Part shown: positions 38,939-50,608 of the stretch, piece by piece | Position numbering within the stretch: position 1 is the first letter of the stretch | Layout: every line of letters starts with the position of its first letter | Assembly: GCA_963794955.1 (NCBI GenBank) | Contig: CAWCGF010000015.1 | Span: 310,001 to 374,000, forward strand | Direction of reading: 5' to 3' | Length of the DNA stretch: 64,000 nt | From: JAFDVL01 sp963794955 | Lineage (GTDB): Bacteria; Acidobacteriota; Blastocatellia; RBC074 | Program-made: the position numbers and the translations under genes | The notes under the pieces: generated by a model | Databases searched by the model: none | The model's input: the letters and a program-made list of their open reading frames with translations, nothing else | Told to the model about the DNA's origin: nothing

Positions 38939-41900
38939 TTAGCACACGGGCACAAAGATGGGGATCGTCAGCGTCGTCGCCACCGTCTGCGTCTTGTGCA
39001 AGGTGCGAATGCCGCGCCAGGGCGCTGTGCGGGGCGTCATAATCAATCCCACCGCGCCCATCACATTGAACTTCAAGTGGCCTGCTTGTCCTGTGGCGAT
39101 CAGATTGCCAAGGCCATTGGGCACGCGCGGGAGGGCCGTGCTGATCGTTGCCCGTACCTGACACGAGCCTGTCAGCCAGCTACTAAAACTCACAAACTTT
39201 TCCTGCTCATTGAAAGCCAGCCCCGTCCCCACCTGGGCTGCCCCCACGAGCGGGCCAACGGTCATATCACCGATCAAGCCTGCGGTCACGATCTGTTGGC
39301 CGGGCGCATCAATCGGGCTTTGAATTTCTACGGCGAATTGTTTGGGCACGGCATCGTAACCGATTTGATCGAACCAGAGCGTAGCCGTATTGCCGCTCAC
39401 CGTGGCCACGGCAAAAGAGTTGGCCCAGAAGCTTTCCGCCCCATAGTTATCGGCGAACTGGGGCGTGTTCACAAAGGCATTGCCAATCAGCACATTGTTC
39501 TGGATGGGCACGCCCTGCGCATTTACGGCGACCGCGATGACGTAGCCCGTGTTGCCGGGATCGTAGTCGGAGGCTTTGAAGGAGAAGCTAGCATTGGGCG
39601 TTAGGCACAAGAACAAATCAGCTTGTTGACAAGTGCTGCCATCAATCAGGAAGAGATGCACGTAGGCGATTGGGTTCACGGGTCTGCTGGCACAGCTAGT
39701 TCAGGAGCCGCCAAGAGGCCCTGTGGGGAGCGGTCCCGATATTGGAAATCGTCATTCGTGTATCGCTCGCGCCGCCAATGATCGAGGTGTAGTACGGAAA
39801 GACGAGCACGCTACCCGCCTTCTGATCCGAGACACGGGTGTTAATGACCGCCGGACAGTTCACGCTGAAGCAGTAAGGGCGGCGGATTCGTTGCACTCCG
39901 CCCGCTGACGCCGTGATTGTTGAATGCAAAGTTGCGTGCCTTGTGCCACCGCCGCCCCAATGCGGGCCCGGTAGATGATGTTACGGTTGTGTCCGGCATG
40001 CAGCATTCCGTTCCAACTGACTGAGCCGCCATTGGCTGCAATTGTGCAAGCCACCCGGATTCTCATCCGGCGGATCCACGACAGTGTGCAAGTCCTGCGA
40101 CCGCCGTCAGACCCACCGGCAGAGTAGCCGTGAAGGTTGACGGCGAGTGCGCCAGGGTTGGGATTGGTGACAGTGGCCGTGATGCCAACTAATCCGCTCG
40201 GATCAAGACAGACGGCCGGGTCGGTAATAATTGCTCCGAGGGGTTGTCCACCCGCTGCAACTGTGAGATTGGGCGCGGAGTAGAGCACAGTGGTGACCGG
40301 CGCGCTACAGCCTGCGCTTGGTGTGTTCGCCGCTATGCAAGTAGTTGGGTCGGGTGCATTCTTTCCCCCGGTCGGGTCCACCGAGACTTTGTTCGTGATG
40401 TTCGCCAAATTCGTCGCCGTCAACGTGACACCAAGGCTGATGGTACTCGTCCCGCCGTTAGCGCCAATCGAGCTGCCGCTAAAGGTACAAGTGACCGTTG
40501 TCGGCCCTGTTCCCATGGTTGGTACACAGGCCCAGTTCGCTCCGGTCGCGCTGGTCAGATTCATTCCCGCCGGGATTGCGTCTTTAACCGTTGCAGTCGT
40601 GGCGTTCGCACCGCCGTTGTTGGTCACGGTGATCGTGTAGGTTGAATTCTGTCCTACGATGAGCGGTGGGGATGGCTGGCTCTTGCTGACCGCTAGATTA
40701 GGCCCAGCCGGAATGCTTGTGGTGACTGGCGTGCCACAGCCTGCGCTGTTCGCCGCCGTGCAATTGCTCGGCGTAGGAGGCGACGTCCCCCCGGTCGGGT
40801 CTACCGCGACTTTGTTGGTAACGCTGGTGCCGCCCAGACTGGCAGCGGGGTTGACGACAAGGTTGATTGTGCTGGTGCCGCCATTCGCCGTAATCGTGCC
40901 GCCGCTGAAGGTGCAAGTGATCGTGCCGACCGGAGACGTAGCGGACGAAGGGATACAAGCCCAGTTCGTGCCCGTCGCGCTGATTAGATCAAGTCCGACA
41001 GGGAGCGCGTCTTTAACCGTTGCAGTCGTGGCGTTGGCACCGCCGTTGTTGGTCACGGTGATCGTGTAGGTTGAATTCTGCCCTACGACAAGTGATGGCG
41101 ACGGCTGGCTTTTGCTGACCGCCAGATTGGGAGAAGCTGGAATGTTCGAACTGACGGGCGCAGCGCAACCAGCGGGTGTGTTTGCGGCAGTACAATTGGT
41201 CGGTGTAGGAGGATTCATGCCGCCTGCCGGATCAACCGAAGCATAGTTGATGACTGTAGTGCCGCCTTGTGCCGCCGTCGGTCTGGTGACGAGGTTGATT
41301 GTGCTGGTGCCACCATTCGCTGTGATCGTGCCGCTGAAATTACACGTGATTGTGCCAACAGGCGAACTGCCCGATGACGGTACGCAAGTCCAGCCTGTGT
41401 CTGTCGCGCTGATAAGATCAAGGCCGATGGGCAGCGCGTCTTTGACAGTTGCGGTGGTAGCATTGGCACCGCCACTGTTGGTGACGGTCAGTGTGTAGGT
41501 GGAATTCTGTCCGACCACGAGAGAGGGAGACGGCGTGCTTTTTGTTATGGTCAGATTCGGCGAGGGGGCGCAAGTCGAAACCTCAGCCGTGGCTATTTTC
41601 GGGTCGAGTGTAGTGTTGATCGTGTTGGTATGCTTTTGGGTGTTGCTCGCGCAGGTGACCGTCGTCTGATAGCAGAATTGCACGGGCGTGTTGTTGGTGA
41701 AGGTTAGCGAGCCTTTGGGCGGCACGTTGTCATCCCAGGCTACTGTGTTGACAGGCGATTCGTCAATTTGCAAACGCAGCGTGCGAATTGAGGGTGAGAT
41801 TGATGAGATGTCGAAGACACCCGTCGTGCCGATGGCTTCGGTTGGGCCAAAGACGGTTGTTCCTGTATTAGTATCAATTACCGAAACGAGCAGCGAAGTG

Positions 41901-42900
41901 AACTCAACACCCGGAGTCAGATTGATGTCGGTCAATAATCACTTTGTCCCACGTTGCAGCGACAGTCGTCGTCGAACCGCAATAGAAGCTGTCAATGTTG
42001 ACGGTGGCAATTGTTGCGACGCGATTGGAAGGTGATACACCGGTAATCGGATTCCAGGAACTCAGTATAGCAGAGTCACCGTACGAGAAGACCGATACGC
42101 CAGTCGGTGCCCAGCCCATAAGGCTGTCCAGCACTGGCCGTGAAACCATTGTGTACCCGGCACCCGTGCAAGGCGATTGGGTGGCCCAATCAAAGCAACC
42201 AGTGCGTTCTGGTAGGCGTAAAGTGGGAAGAAGACGCGACTGCCGATATAGACGTCCGCATTGGCGTTGATTCCTACAGAATAAGGGTTATAAAGGCTAC
42301 CGAGGCTGACTTCAGTCGGGTTGCTGCCATCGAGGTTATAACAGGTGGCGTCCGTAAGCCTCCCCACCACGCAGATGCCCGTGATCGCGCCACCTGCACT
42401 CAAACGCGGGAAGAGATTGTTGCGGTGTGTCCCGGTGGCCGTAGTGTTGACGACTGCGGGTAAGGCGGGCCAGCCTGTGCAAGTGGTGTTCGTTGCTACG
42501 TCAAAGCAAGTCAGCTTGCGCTCCCAATTCGTAATGTAAAGCTTCGAGCCTACGGCAAAGAGGTCGTCGCCATCATTGCTCCACGAACTGCCGGGACTGC
42601 CGAGCTTGATGCCCACATCAGGGGCCGGGCTATTCGATAGTGGGTCGCCAAGCTGCACCTGTACCGGGCGCTCAGCGTGCGCTGGGAGCTTCCCGCGCGC
42701 GACGCAGCCTGCTGCGGGTCAAAGCCAATGGTATCCAACGCGGCGGCCAATGCCTGCACCGCCGCCGGGGTTTTCGCCGAAAGTGGCTGTAGGCGTCCGG
42801 CCTGCGCGCGCCAGCCCACAAAACTAACGGTGAGGGTGAACAGCGCCAGCGTCAGCGCCAAAAGTCGAAGTTGTGAAAAGTAAGGAGTGTTGAATCGCAT
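38939..42900 (-). pseudogene. long secreted DUF11-repeat protein with shared C-terminal module (many frameshifts)
   Basis: The ATG at 42900 starts a signal segment (LRLLALTLALFTLTVSFVGWRAQAG). A propeller-like region follows (VGSKLYITNWERKLTCFDVATN, TDATCYNLDGSNPTEVSLGSLYNPYSVG), then three DUF11 repeats of about 125 residues, each with SPSLVVGQNSTYTITVTNNGGANATTATVKDALP-type sequence. The end is the same module as in the gene at 2609-5003 (TRVSDQKAGSVLVFPYY to TIPIFVPVC). Frame breaks lie near 42665, 42150 and 41940, and several between about 40150 and 39680; each can be mended by one base. If intact it would be about 1,320 residues, exported and probably at the cell surface. DUF11 repeats form Ig-like beta modules in surface proteins. 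Confidence 0.75.
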
Positions 42901-43111
42901 ATAGTAACTTGTGTGAGTCTGTGAAGCTGTGCCCGTAGGTGACGGGGCATTTCCAGTGTTGGTTTGCCTAACGCACAATGAGGACCGTAATCATGGCGGC
43001 GACGCATGGCTATCAGGCCGAAGCCAACCAACAATACAACTGTATCAATCGGCTGGTTATTCCAGGCGAGAATCGTTCGCTATCGCAACTACACGAGTGT
43101 GACGCTCAAAC

Positions 43112-43148
43112 TCAGAAGTAAAACATTTGCCGGTATTCGTGAGGAACG
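43112..43148 (-). promoter_or_regulatory. conserved 5' leader element, copy B
   Basis: Read on the minus strand it holds CCTCACGAATACCGGCAAA and ends ACTTCTGA, matching 2247-2284 at roughly 34 of 37 positions. The surrounding leader is otherwise different from that of copy A. It begins 19 bases after the -10 and lies about 210 bases before the start codon. Confidence 0.6.
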
Positions 43149-43167
43149 GAGAACTCGTTCGCGTCGC

Positions 43168-43197
43168 ATTGTAGCCAGACAGCCGCACGAACGTCAA
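43168..43197 (-). promoter_or_regulatory. promoter of the DUF11-repeat gene
   Basis: TTGACG (43192-43197) and TACAAT (43168-43173) on the minus strand are 18 bases apart, a good sigma70-type promoter. Confidence 0.6.
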
Positions 43198-43216
43198 GAC
43201 GAAAGCCCTTGCAATA

Positions 43217-43296
43217 TAGAGCAAACTTGCGAGTTTGCTCCTGTTCCCCTAAGCGATCCTTCGTGACGACCAGAGCAAACTCGCAGGTTTGCTCTA
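43217..43296. repeat. double-hairpin repeat, family 1, copy 3
   Basis: TAGAGCAAACTTGCGAGTTT… and …AGAGCAAACTCGCAGGTTTG… form inverted, individually palindromic arms. The spacer (CTGTTCCCCTAAGC…GACCAGAGC) resembles that of copy 2, so the spacers are also conserved in part. Confidence 0.85.
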
Positions 43297-43400
43297 CATT
43301 TCAGAACAGGAAAAACAAAAAAGCCCGCGCTCAGGTTATTTGCCAAAGCGCGGGCGATGCTTGTGTCAGAATCACGCTCCTTCACAGGCGCGGTACTGTT

Positions 43401-46400
43401 TTAGAAAAGGAACTTAAGCGCCAATTGTCCGATGCGCGGATCATTCGTCAGACGTGGATCGCGGAAGCCAGCGCGTTGCGTCAGGCTCACGCCTGGGGTG
43501 TTCACGCCGTTGACGATGTACAGGTTTTCGTCGAAGGCCGTGTAATTCACGCGGTTGAGTAAATTGAAAAACTCCCCGATGAATTGCAGTCTCACGCGCT
43601 CTGTGAAGTAAAACGTCTTCGTGGCACGGAAATCCAGGCTGGCAAAATAGCCGATGCGATTGGAATTACGTGTCGTGCCCGGCGCACGATCCGAATTGCG
43701 GTTGCCGTCGTTATTCAAATCTACGGCACCCGCCAACCGCGACGAAAACGGCAGGTTGCTGGCGAGTTGGTAAATGCCGCTCACCTGCCAGCCGCCTATG
43801 ATCACACGCGCGAGGTTATTACCTTTAAAGTAATCCAAATCCCACACCGCACTGGCGACGTAGCGATGGGGTGTATCCGCGTTGCCGCGCCCGCGTTCGT
43901 CACGCAGGTTAAGACTGTATTGCGCCTGCTTCGCATCATCACCCGCATTGCCTGTTACGACCGAGGTCGCATCCGGCGCGTCGTCCGTCACGCGTGACCA
44001 GGTGTAGGAAAAGAGCAGTTGATAATGCTGTGCAAACCGCTTGTTCAATTGCAGCGCCAGCGCGTTGTAACTGGAAACGCCATTGCTCTCGAATTCGCTG
44101 ATGCGCCCAAAGCCCGCAATCGGGCGCGTCGGGCTGGTTGTGCCCGGATACCGGAAGAATGTCGGCACGATTCCACCAGCAATCGGGGTCGCCACCAACG
44201 GTTGTAAGTTGATGTCACGCGTGCGTTGCAAATGCCGTCCCCGCACGGTTAGGTAGGTCGCGCTGAACGCCATATCTTTCGTGATGCCGAGTTCCGCACC
44301 CGCACTGCCTTGATGCGTGTAGGGTTGCTGATAATTGCGCTCGAAGACGAACAGGTTGGGCGTCGCGGCGGCCCCACCGCGCGCGCGAATATCCGCCAAC
44401 GAAGCAAACCGGAACGGATATACCAAATTGGTCGGATTCGTCAGCGTGAAGCTTTGCACATTGATGCCGTTGTTGGAATGCGCGGTGCCTAGTGCGATAG
44501 AAGGCGTGCGACCATAGAACAAGCCATAGCCCAGACGGATCACAAACCGATCACTATCCGTTGGCTTGTAAGCCAGTCCAAGGCGCGGGGCGATGTTGTT
44601 GTAATCGTTATGAGCGCGACTGGTATCAATGCCAGCCGCCGCTAATGATGCGGCAGGGTTCCGGGTGCCGCCCTGACTCATCGCCTGTGCATCGTAGCGC
44701 AGCCCCAAATTCAAATTCATTTTGTTGGAGACGCGCCAGTCGTCCTGCACAAAGAAGCTGTACTCATTGAAATCGGGATGCGTTTCCGCGCCCGTAGTGC
44801 CATCGCCAGCAAAAGCTTGCGTGAAACTGGCGACGACGTTGTTCGTGAAGTTGGCATAGCTCGTGAAGGTATAGCCTGCGCCGAAGAAGCCAGGAAAGAA
44901 GTTTTTGATTTTTTCAATGTTCACGTCTACGCCACCTTTAAGACTGTGTTTGCCGGTGATGTACGAGACGTTATCAATCAGTTGATATTTGCGTTCGGTC
45001 GTTTCGCGTGGGCTGAAATTGTTGCGCCCAATCGTCAGAGCCGTTGGGCCGCCCTGTTGAATAATCGCTTCGGGATTATCGGAGTTGGAAAGCCCCGGTT
45101 CGCGGTCACGTGCGATCTGGGTGCGGAATTCATTCAGCAACCGCGGGGAGAAGGCGGTGTTCAGGGTGACAGTAAACGTGTCAGTCGTCACCAGACTGTT
45201 GCCGCTGTGTTCCTGTGCATTCGTGGCACCGCCGTTTTCCAGATTCGTGCCCGTGAAATTTTGGCGGTTATAGCGTAGGTTCAAGCGATTGCCACTATCC
45301 AACTGCCAGTCCACTTTTCCTAGATAAACATCCTGGTTGAATTGCCGCACGTAGTTGTTCGCCAGGGGCAACAAGCGGTTGCGCCCGGCTACAGAAGCCG
45401 GGTCAGTAGCAATCGCAGGTGGCAGGATATTGACGAGGTTGGGTTGCGTGTTGCGTTGCCCGTCGTAATTGAAGAAGAAGAACGCGCGGTCTTTTTTGAT
45501 CGGGCCGCCGAGGTTGCCGCCAAATTGATGGAAGTGATACGGCGGTTTGGAAGGGGCCGGAGTGAGCAACGTCCGTTGCGCCGCACCCGTGCCCGTCGTC
45601 GAAGCATTCAAGCGGTTCGCATTGAGCGCGCGATCCCGATAAAAATCAAATGCGACGCCGTGAAAATCATTCGTGCCCGATTTGGTAACGACATTGATGA
45701 TGCCGCCCGCGGCGCGTCCGAATTCCGCCGAAAACGTGCTCGTATTGACCTGAAATTCCTGCACGGCATCCTGGCTGAATTGATACGGCGCACGGCCTGA
45801 ACCGGTGCGCCCCAGGGATTGCCCGAAGAACATATTGTTGTTGTCTACGCCGTCAATCTGCACGCTATTGAGCGTGCCTTTTTGCCCGCCAAACGAAAGG
45901 TCGCCGCCACGCGGGTCACGCACAACGCCCGGCGTCAGCGTGACGAAATCCAGAAAGTTGCGACCATTGACCGGCAGTTCACGGACGGTGCGTTCTGTGA
46001 CGGAACCACTGACATTCGTGCGCGTCGTTTCAACTATCGGCGCGGCATCAGTGATTTGCACCGTCTCCGTGATATTCACGCGCAGGCCTAAATCCACATT
46101 GAGCTTTTGCCCCACGTTCAGCGTAATGTTGCCATATCTGTTCTGGGCAAACCCCGGCGCAATGGCACTGATTTCGTAGGTGCCCGGCGGTAATAACGGT
46201 AAGCGATAAATGCCATCGGAATCGGTGGTAATCGTGCGCTCGAACCCGGTGTTGACGTTGCGCACTGTCACGGTGGCGTTGGGAACAACGGCGGCATTTG
46301 GGTCTGTCACTAAGCCTTCAATCGTCGCCGTCGCCGCTTGTTGTGCCAACGCCGTCAGGCTGCCGATGGCTAATAAAGTGATGAAGAGTATGAGGCGGCG

Positions 46401-46442
46401 CGAGCCGTGCGCCACCGCTGCATAAAGACAATTTTGTTGCAT
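43401..46442 (-). CDS. TonB-dependent receptor, Oar-like with carboxypeptidase-regulatory domain
   Basis: About 1013 residues from the ATG at 46442, which has AGGAGA upstream; an in-frame start at 46475 is less likely. After a signal peptide (LILFITLLAIGSLTALAQ) comes a CarboxypepD_reg-like domain (ATIEGLVTDPNAAVVPNATVTVRNVNTGFERTITTDSDGIYRLPLLPPG). A plug domain follows (VRELPVNGRNFLDFVTLTPGVV and IDGVDNNNMFFG) and then a long outer-membrane barrel ending in Phe (LALKFLF), as barrel proteins do. Oar-like receptors import large substrates such as polysaccharide or peptides with energy from TonB. No partner gene is adjacent, so the substrate is unknown. The frame is intact over 3 kb, in contrast to its neighbours on both sides. 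Confidence 0.9.
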   Translation of the reverse strand: MQQNCLYAAVAHGSRRLILFITLLAIGSLTALAQQAATATIEGLVTDPNAAVVPNATVTVRNVNTGFERTITTDSDGIYRLPLLPPGTYEISAIAPGFAQNRYGNITLNVGQKLNVDLGLRVNITETVQITDAAPIVETTRTNVSGSVTERTVRELPVNGRNFLDFVTLTPGVVRDPRGGDLSFGGQKGTLNSVQIDGVDNNNMFFGQSLGRTGSGRAPYQFSQDAVQEFQVNTSTFSAEFGRAAGGIINVVTKSGTNDFHGVAFDFYRDRALNANRLNASTTGTGAAQRTLLTPAPSKPPYHFHQFGGNLGGPIKKDRAFFFFNYDGQRNTQPNLVNILPPAIATDPASVAGRNRLLPLANNYVRQFNQDVYLGKVDWQLDSGNRLNLRYNRQNFTGTNLENGGATNAQEHSGNSLVTTDTFTVTLNTAFSPRLLNEFRTQIARDREPGLSNSDNPEAIIQQGGPTALTIGRNNFSPRETTERKYQLIDNVSYITGKHSLKGGVDVNIEKIKNFFPGFFGAGYTFTSYANFTNNVVASFTQAFAGDGTTGAETHPDFNEYSFFVQDDWRVSNKMNLNLGLRYDAQAMSQGGTRNPAASLAAAGIDTSRAHNDYNNIAPRLGLAYKPTDSDRFVIRLGYGLFYGRTPSIALGTAHSNNGINVQSFTLTNPTNLVYPFRFASLADIRARGGAAATPNLFVFERNYQQPYTHQGSAGAELGITKDMAFSATYLTVRGRHLQRTRDINLQPLVATPIAGGIVPTFFRYPGTTSPTRPIAGFGRISEFESNGVSSYNALALQLNKRFAQHYQLLFSYTWSRVTDDAPDATSVVTGNAGDDAKQAQYSLNLRDERGRGNADTPHRYVASAVWDLDYFKGNNLARVIIGGWQVSGIYQLASNLPFSSRLAGAVDLNNDGNRNSDRAPGTTRNSNRIGYFASLDFRATKTFYFTERVRLQFIGEFFNLLNRVNYTAFDENLYIVNGVNTPGVSLTQRAGFRDPRLTNDPRIGQLALKFLF

Positions 46443-46664
46443 GAGCTTCTCCTTGAGATAAGGTCCAGAGGCCATAATACGTTCGATTAGGCGTCTCTGG
46501 ATTTAGGGTTCAGTGAGTATCTCCAGCGTTGCTAGTCAAAGTTAGTTTGTTATGCTTAGTTTTGTATGATGTGCATGCTAATTTCGTATCAATTACGCGA
46601 ACGTGATCTTACTGTATCGGGCTAAGGTTGGCAAATCTGGCGGTTCAGCCCTCAGCTCAGGCGC

Positions 46665-49600
46665 TCAGAGTTCACGCTTCCGCGTGTCTGCTTCAACAGC
46701 CGCAACCTGAAGGTTGAACTCTGAACTCAATTCCGCCAGCAACGCCTGCGCCTCCTGCAAATCCGCCGTGGCAAAGCCTTCGGTGAACCAGCCGTAAATC
46801 TCCGCCAGCATCTGCCGTGCTTCGGTGATCTTGCCCTGTCGTTGCCACAAGCGCGCGAGGCTCGTGGCGGCGCGCAGTTCCCACGACTTTCGCGCTTTGC
46901 TGTTGGGCAATCTCGATGGCGTGCTGAAAACAGGCTTCCGCTTCTGCCTCTGTTGCGCCATTGAGCAATAACAATTCTCCGCGCAGTCGTTGTAATTCGG
47001 CGTCGTAATAGCAATCCCGATTGCGCGCGGTCATCGCCAATGCTTCTTCTACGGTCGCCAGCGCCTCTGCGAATTGTCCCGCGCAAATGTAGGCTTCGGC
47101 TAACAGAGCAAGAAAATGTGTGAGGTTAATTTCTGCCCCGACCGCTTTGCATGTTCTGATCGTTTCACAAAGCTGCGAAATCCCTTCTTCAGGTCGCCCT
47201 TGTCTGGCAATCGCCCAGCCGCGTGCGCAGGATGTCCAAAGGATATTGTCGGCGATGTCTTTTTCCCGCGAGAGCGTAATCACCGCTTCAGCTTTTTTCT
47301 GGCAAGCCGCCTCTTCACGACGAAGCTGATGAATGAGGCAGCGAAGACCAGCGCAAAGCCCAACGTGCCGGGATTCGATTGGCGATCTGCCAATTCATAA
47401 GCCTGACGCACCTGATGAAGCGCTTGATCAGGGTATCCCTGAACCCATAAGTTACGCGCCCATTCGCTGGCGGCGCCAACACTCGGAGCCATCAGCGTCT
47501 GATATGGGAGGTTCTGCCCAGGACGATGAAGGCTGAGGCTTGCAGCAAAGTGTTGCTCCGCGTCGCTCAAGTTTCCCAGATGGTGCATTGTGATGCCTGA
47601 AAAACAATGAGCGAGTTCCAGCATAAATGAATCCCGCGCCGCTTCGGCAAGCTGAAGAAGCTGCCCGGCTAACTCACTCGCAGCCTCCATTTCAGCTCTG
47701 ATCAGGTGATGTGACCACAGCCCGGTCAACACCTGAAAGAACTGCGGATTGCCAGTTTGCTGTTGACATAGTTCCCGCGCTCGACGATGCACTTCTCCTA
47801 CTTCCGGGGCGGCCCAGAATGTAGTGGCAGCCAGCGACAGTCCAAGCGTAAGTTGCAGCGCCAATTCCTGCCGATCCCGCTCCGCGCTGGCAGGCAGGGT
47901 TTGCAAAACATTCAGGCCGCGTCGCGCCAGCGCAATGGCTTCGGCATTGGCGAAGACTTGCGCGGCCTGTTGCGCGCCGATAGCAAACTGTTCGGCGGCC
48001 TTCGCAAAATCGCGCGCAGACTCAAACAAATTTGCCAGTTCTCCGGCAACACTGTGGCTGTTGCGCGCCATAAAATCCCAGCAACGACTGTGCGACCGCC
48101 GCGCTCAGACTCGCCTTGCGTGTGACACGCAAAGCGCCATACAGCGCATTCTGATAGAGCACATGCACAAAGCGATACTTGAGCGTCAGCGTGCGATTCG
48201 GAAACTCCGCTTCACTCGTCAGCTTCACAAAGGCAAAGACCCGTTCCAGCTTTTCCAGCCGCTCTTCGACTTCGTCGGCATCCAGATTCAACACCTGCGC
48301 CACGACTGCCGAATCGAACTCGTAGCCCTGCACGCTCGCGGCGGTCAGCAGCTTGCGGTCGTCTTCGGCTGAGTTGCGCGATCTTGCGTTCAATCATCCC
48401 GCGCACTGATTCCGGCAACTCGCGTTCGATGTCGGGCAGCGTTTGCGCCAGCATCCACGCGCCACTCGTGTTGGCAATCACGCTGCGGTCACGCAGGTAA
48501 CGAACGAGGTCTGACATAAATAAAGGGCTGCCTTCCGTCTTGGCATGAATCAGCGTGGGAAACTCCGGCGGGAACCGATGCTGCGGGAATTCCAGCGCGA
48601 GATACTGTTCAATTTCCGTTTGCGTCAGAAAATCCAGTTGAAGTTCATGGCACACGCCGCGCGCTTGCAAATCCGGCTTGAGTCTGTAAAAACGGATGTT
48701 TGCCAAGCAGCATATCCGAGGGCCGGTATGTCACGACGATTAGTACCCGCATTGTGTCGAACTTGCCCGCGAGGTACGCTAAGCAAGTCAATCGTCGAAA
48801 CATCGGCCCAATGCAAATCGTCAAAGAAAATCACGAGCGGTTTGGCTTGCCCAATGGCTTGGAGGAAGGCCGCTAACTCGCGCTTCATGCGCTCCTGCGA
48901 AGCCGCTTTGACTTCCGTCAATAGCTTTTGCGTGGCAAGATCATTATCGCTAACAGAGGCGACTTGCGCATACCACGTCGGGGCAAGCTGACGCATGGTT
49001 GCGGCGATAGCACCCGGCTCGCTACCACTCGTGGTACCGTACCGGAGCAGTGACTCCAACGCTTCGAGCAAAGGCAAATAGGCTTCCGTCCCCGCTAATC
49101 GTTCGGAACAACGACCACGCGCAACGATGACAGACTTGTGCGCGGCCAGTTCCGCCAGAAAATCTTCGACCAGCGTCGTTTTGCCTATGCCGGGTTCGCC
49201 CGCTACGCATACTATTGAACCACGTCCTGTGCTGGCAACGGCAACAGCAGCACATAATTCAGCCCGCTCTTTTTCGCGTCCCACCGTGCGTCGCAGCCGA
49301 GCGACGCCTGGCATGGGCAGCATCACTGTTTCAGGCTCGACTTGCGACGATACACCTCCGCTGCTGTGCCGCTGTCGCGCGGTCAGTTCAAGCTCTAAAC
49401 TCAAAGCTTTCAACTCGCGCTGCAAGTCTCTGGCGGATTGATAACGCTGCGCACGGTCTTTGCATAAAGCCTTGTTGAGGATTTGCCCTAACGCAGGAGC
49501 AATTGGCAGCGGCAGCGGATCACCATTCAGAATCGCCGCCAGCACATCCATATTCGTAGCGCCATCAAAGGGCGTGCATCCGGCGAGCATTTCATACAGC

Positions 49601-50475
49601 ACGCTGCCGAGGCTGAAAATATCGCTACGGCCATCCACTTCCAGTCCGCGCGCTTGCTCCGGCGACATATAACGCACGGTGCCCATCACAACACCTACAT
49701 CCGTGCGAAAGCTGTCAGGATCAGCATTGGCAGCACTCTTTTCTGTCACACGTGCCAAGCCGAAATCCAGCACTTTGACATAGCCATCAGGCCGCAGCAT
49801 CACATTTTCCGGTTTGATGTCCCGATGCACGATACCCGCTTCGTGGGCGGCGGCGAGTGCATTGGCAATTTGCGCAACAATGTCGAGCGTAGTGGGCAAG
49901 GCGATGTTACCCCGCGCGATCACCTGGCGCAGCGTTTGCCCTTCGACAAACTCCGACGCGATAAAATGGCGGTCATCTTGTTGCCCGGTTTCATAAATTG
50001 TGAGGATATGCGGATGATTGAGCGCCGAAGCGGTGCGGGCTTCGCGCTCGAAGCGACGCACGCGGTCGTGTTCGCGCGTAAATTCGGTGAGCAGCAGTTT
50101 GAGCGCGACCTTGCGATGCAGTCGTGCATCTTCAGCCAACCAGACTTCGCCCATCCCACCTTTGCCTAACAGAGAAATTATCTTGTAATGGCCAATCGAG
50201 GAATAGTGAGCGGTCGGTAGTTGCGCGGTAGGTTGAGCTTCGGTTAATGACTGATGGACAGGGGCAGCGACGAGGTGATGGGCATTTTCTTCTATGGCCT
50301 TCCCCACAATAAAATTACCTGCTTGATCGTGGGCGGCGAGCAGCGACTCTACCTCGCTGCGCAATTCTTTATCATCGGCGCAGGCATGTGAGAGGAAGAC
50401 ATCTCGCGCAGTAGTGTCCAATTCCAGGGCGGCGTTAAAGAGCGATTCAATTTGTGGCCATTGGTCGGGACGCAT
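46665..50475 (-). pseudogene. Ser/Thr protein kinase fused to AAA ATPase and repeat region (five frameshifts)
   Basis: The ATG at 50475 starts MRPDQWPQIESLFNAALELD, the usual lead-in of acidobacterial kinases. The kinase domain has GKGGMGEVWLAED, HRDIKPENVML and DFGLARV, then GTVRYMSPEQARG. An ATPase domain with Walker A AGEPGIGKTTLVEDF and Walker B LVIFFDDLHWADVS follows, and a long helical repeat region (TPR-like, e.g. AELQRLRGELLLLNGATEAEAEACFQHAIEIA). The frame breaks near 48765, 48370, 48075, 47285 and 46890, but each segment continues the family pattern in another frame, ending at 46665. If repaired it is about 1,270 residues. Such proteins combine phosphorylation with a STAND-like ATPase switch; the signal is unknown. 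Confidence 0.8.
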
Positions 50476-50608
50476 GATTTTTATAAATCAGTTGGATAGC
50501 CACAAAGAACGCCGAGAACACAGAGTTATCTTCAGGCGCTGATATCTCAGGGATTACTGTAGCTAAATCAAGTACTGGACTGAAAACAGATTTAAGTTTG
50601 CTGCGATG

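Larger units (their letters stand above)
42901..43400. other. intergenic region with promoter, leader and repeat
   Basis: About 500 bases upstream of the DUF11-repeat gene, on its 5' side. It holds the promoter (43168-43197), the conserved leader (43112-43148) and a family 1 double hairpin (43217-43296). The sequence after the hairpin leads to the end of the TonB receptor gene. Confidence 0.6.
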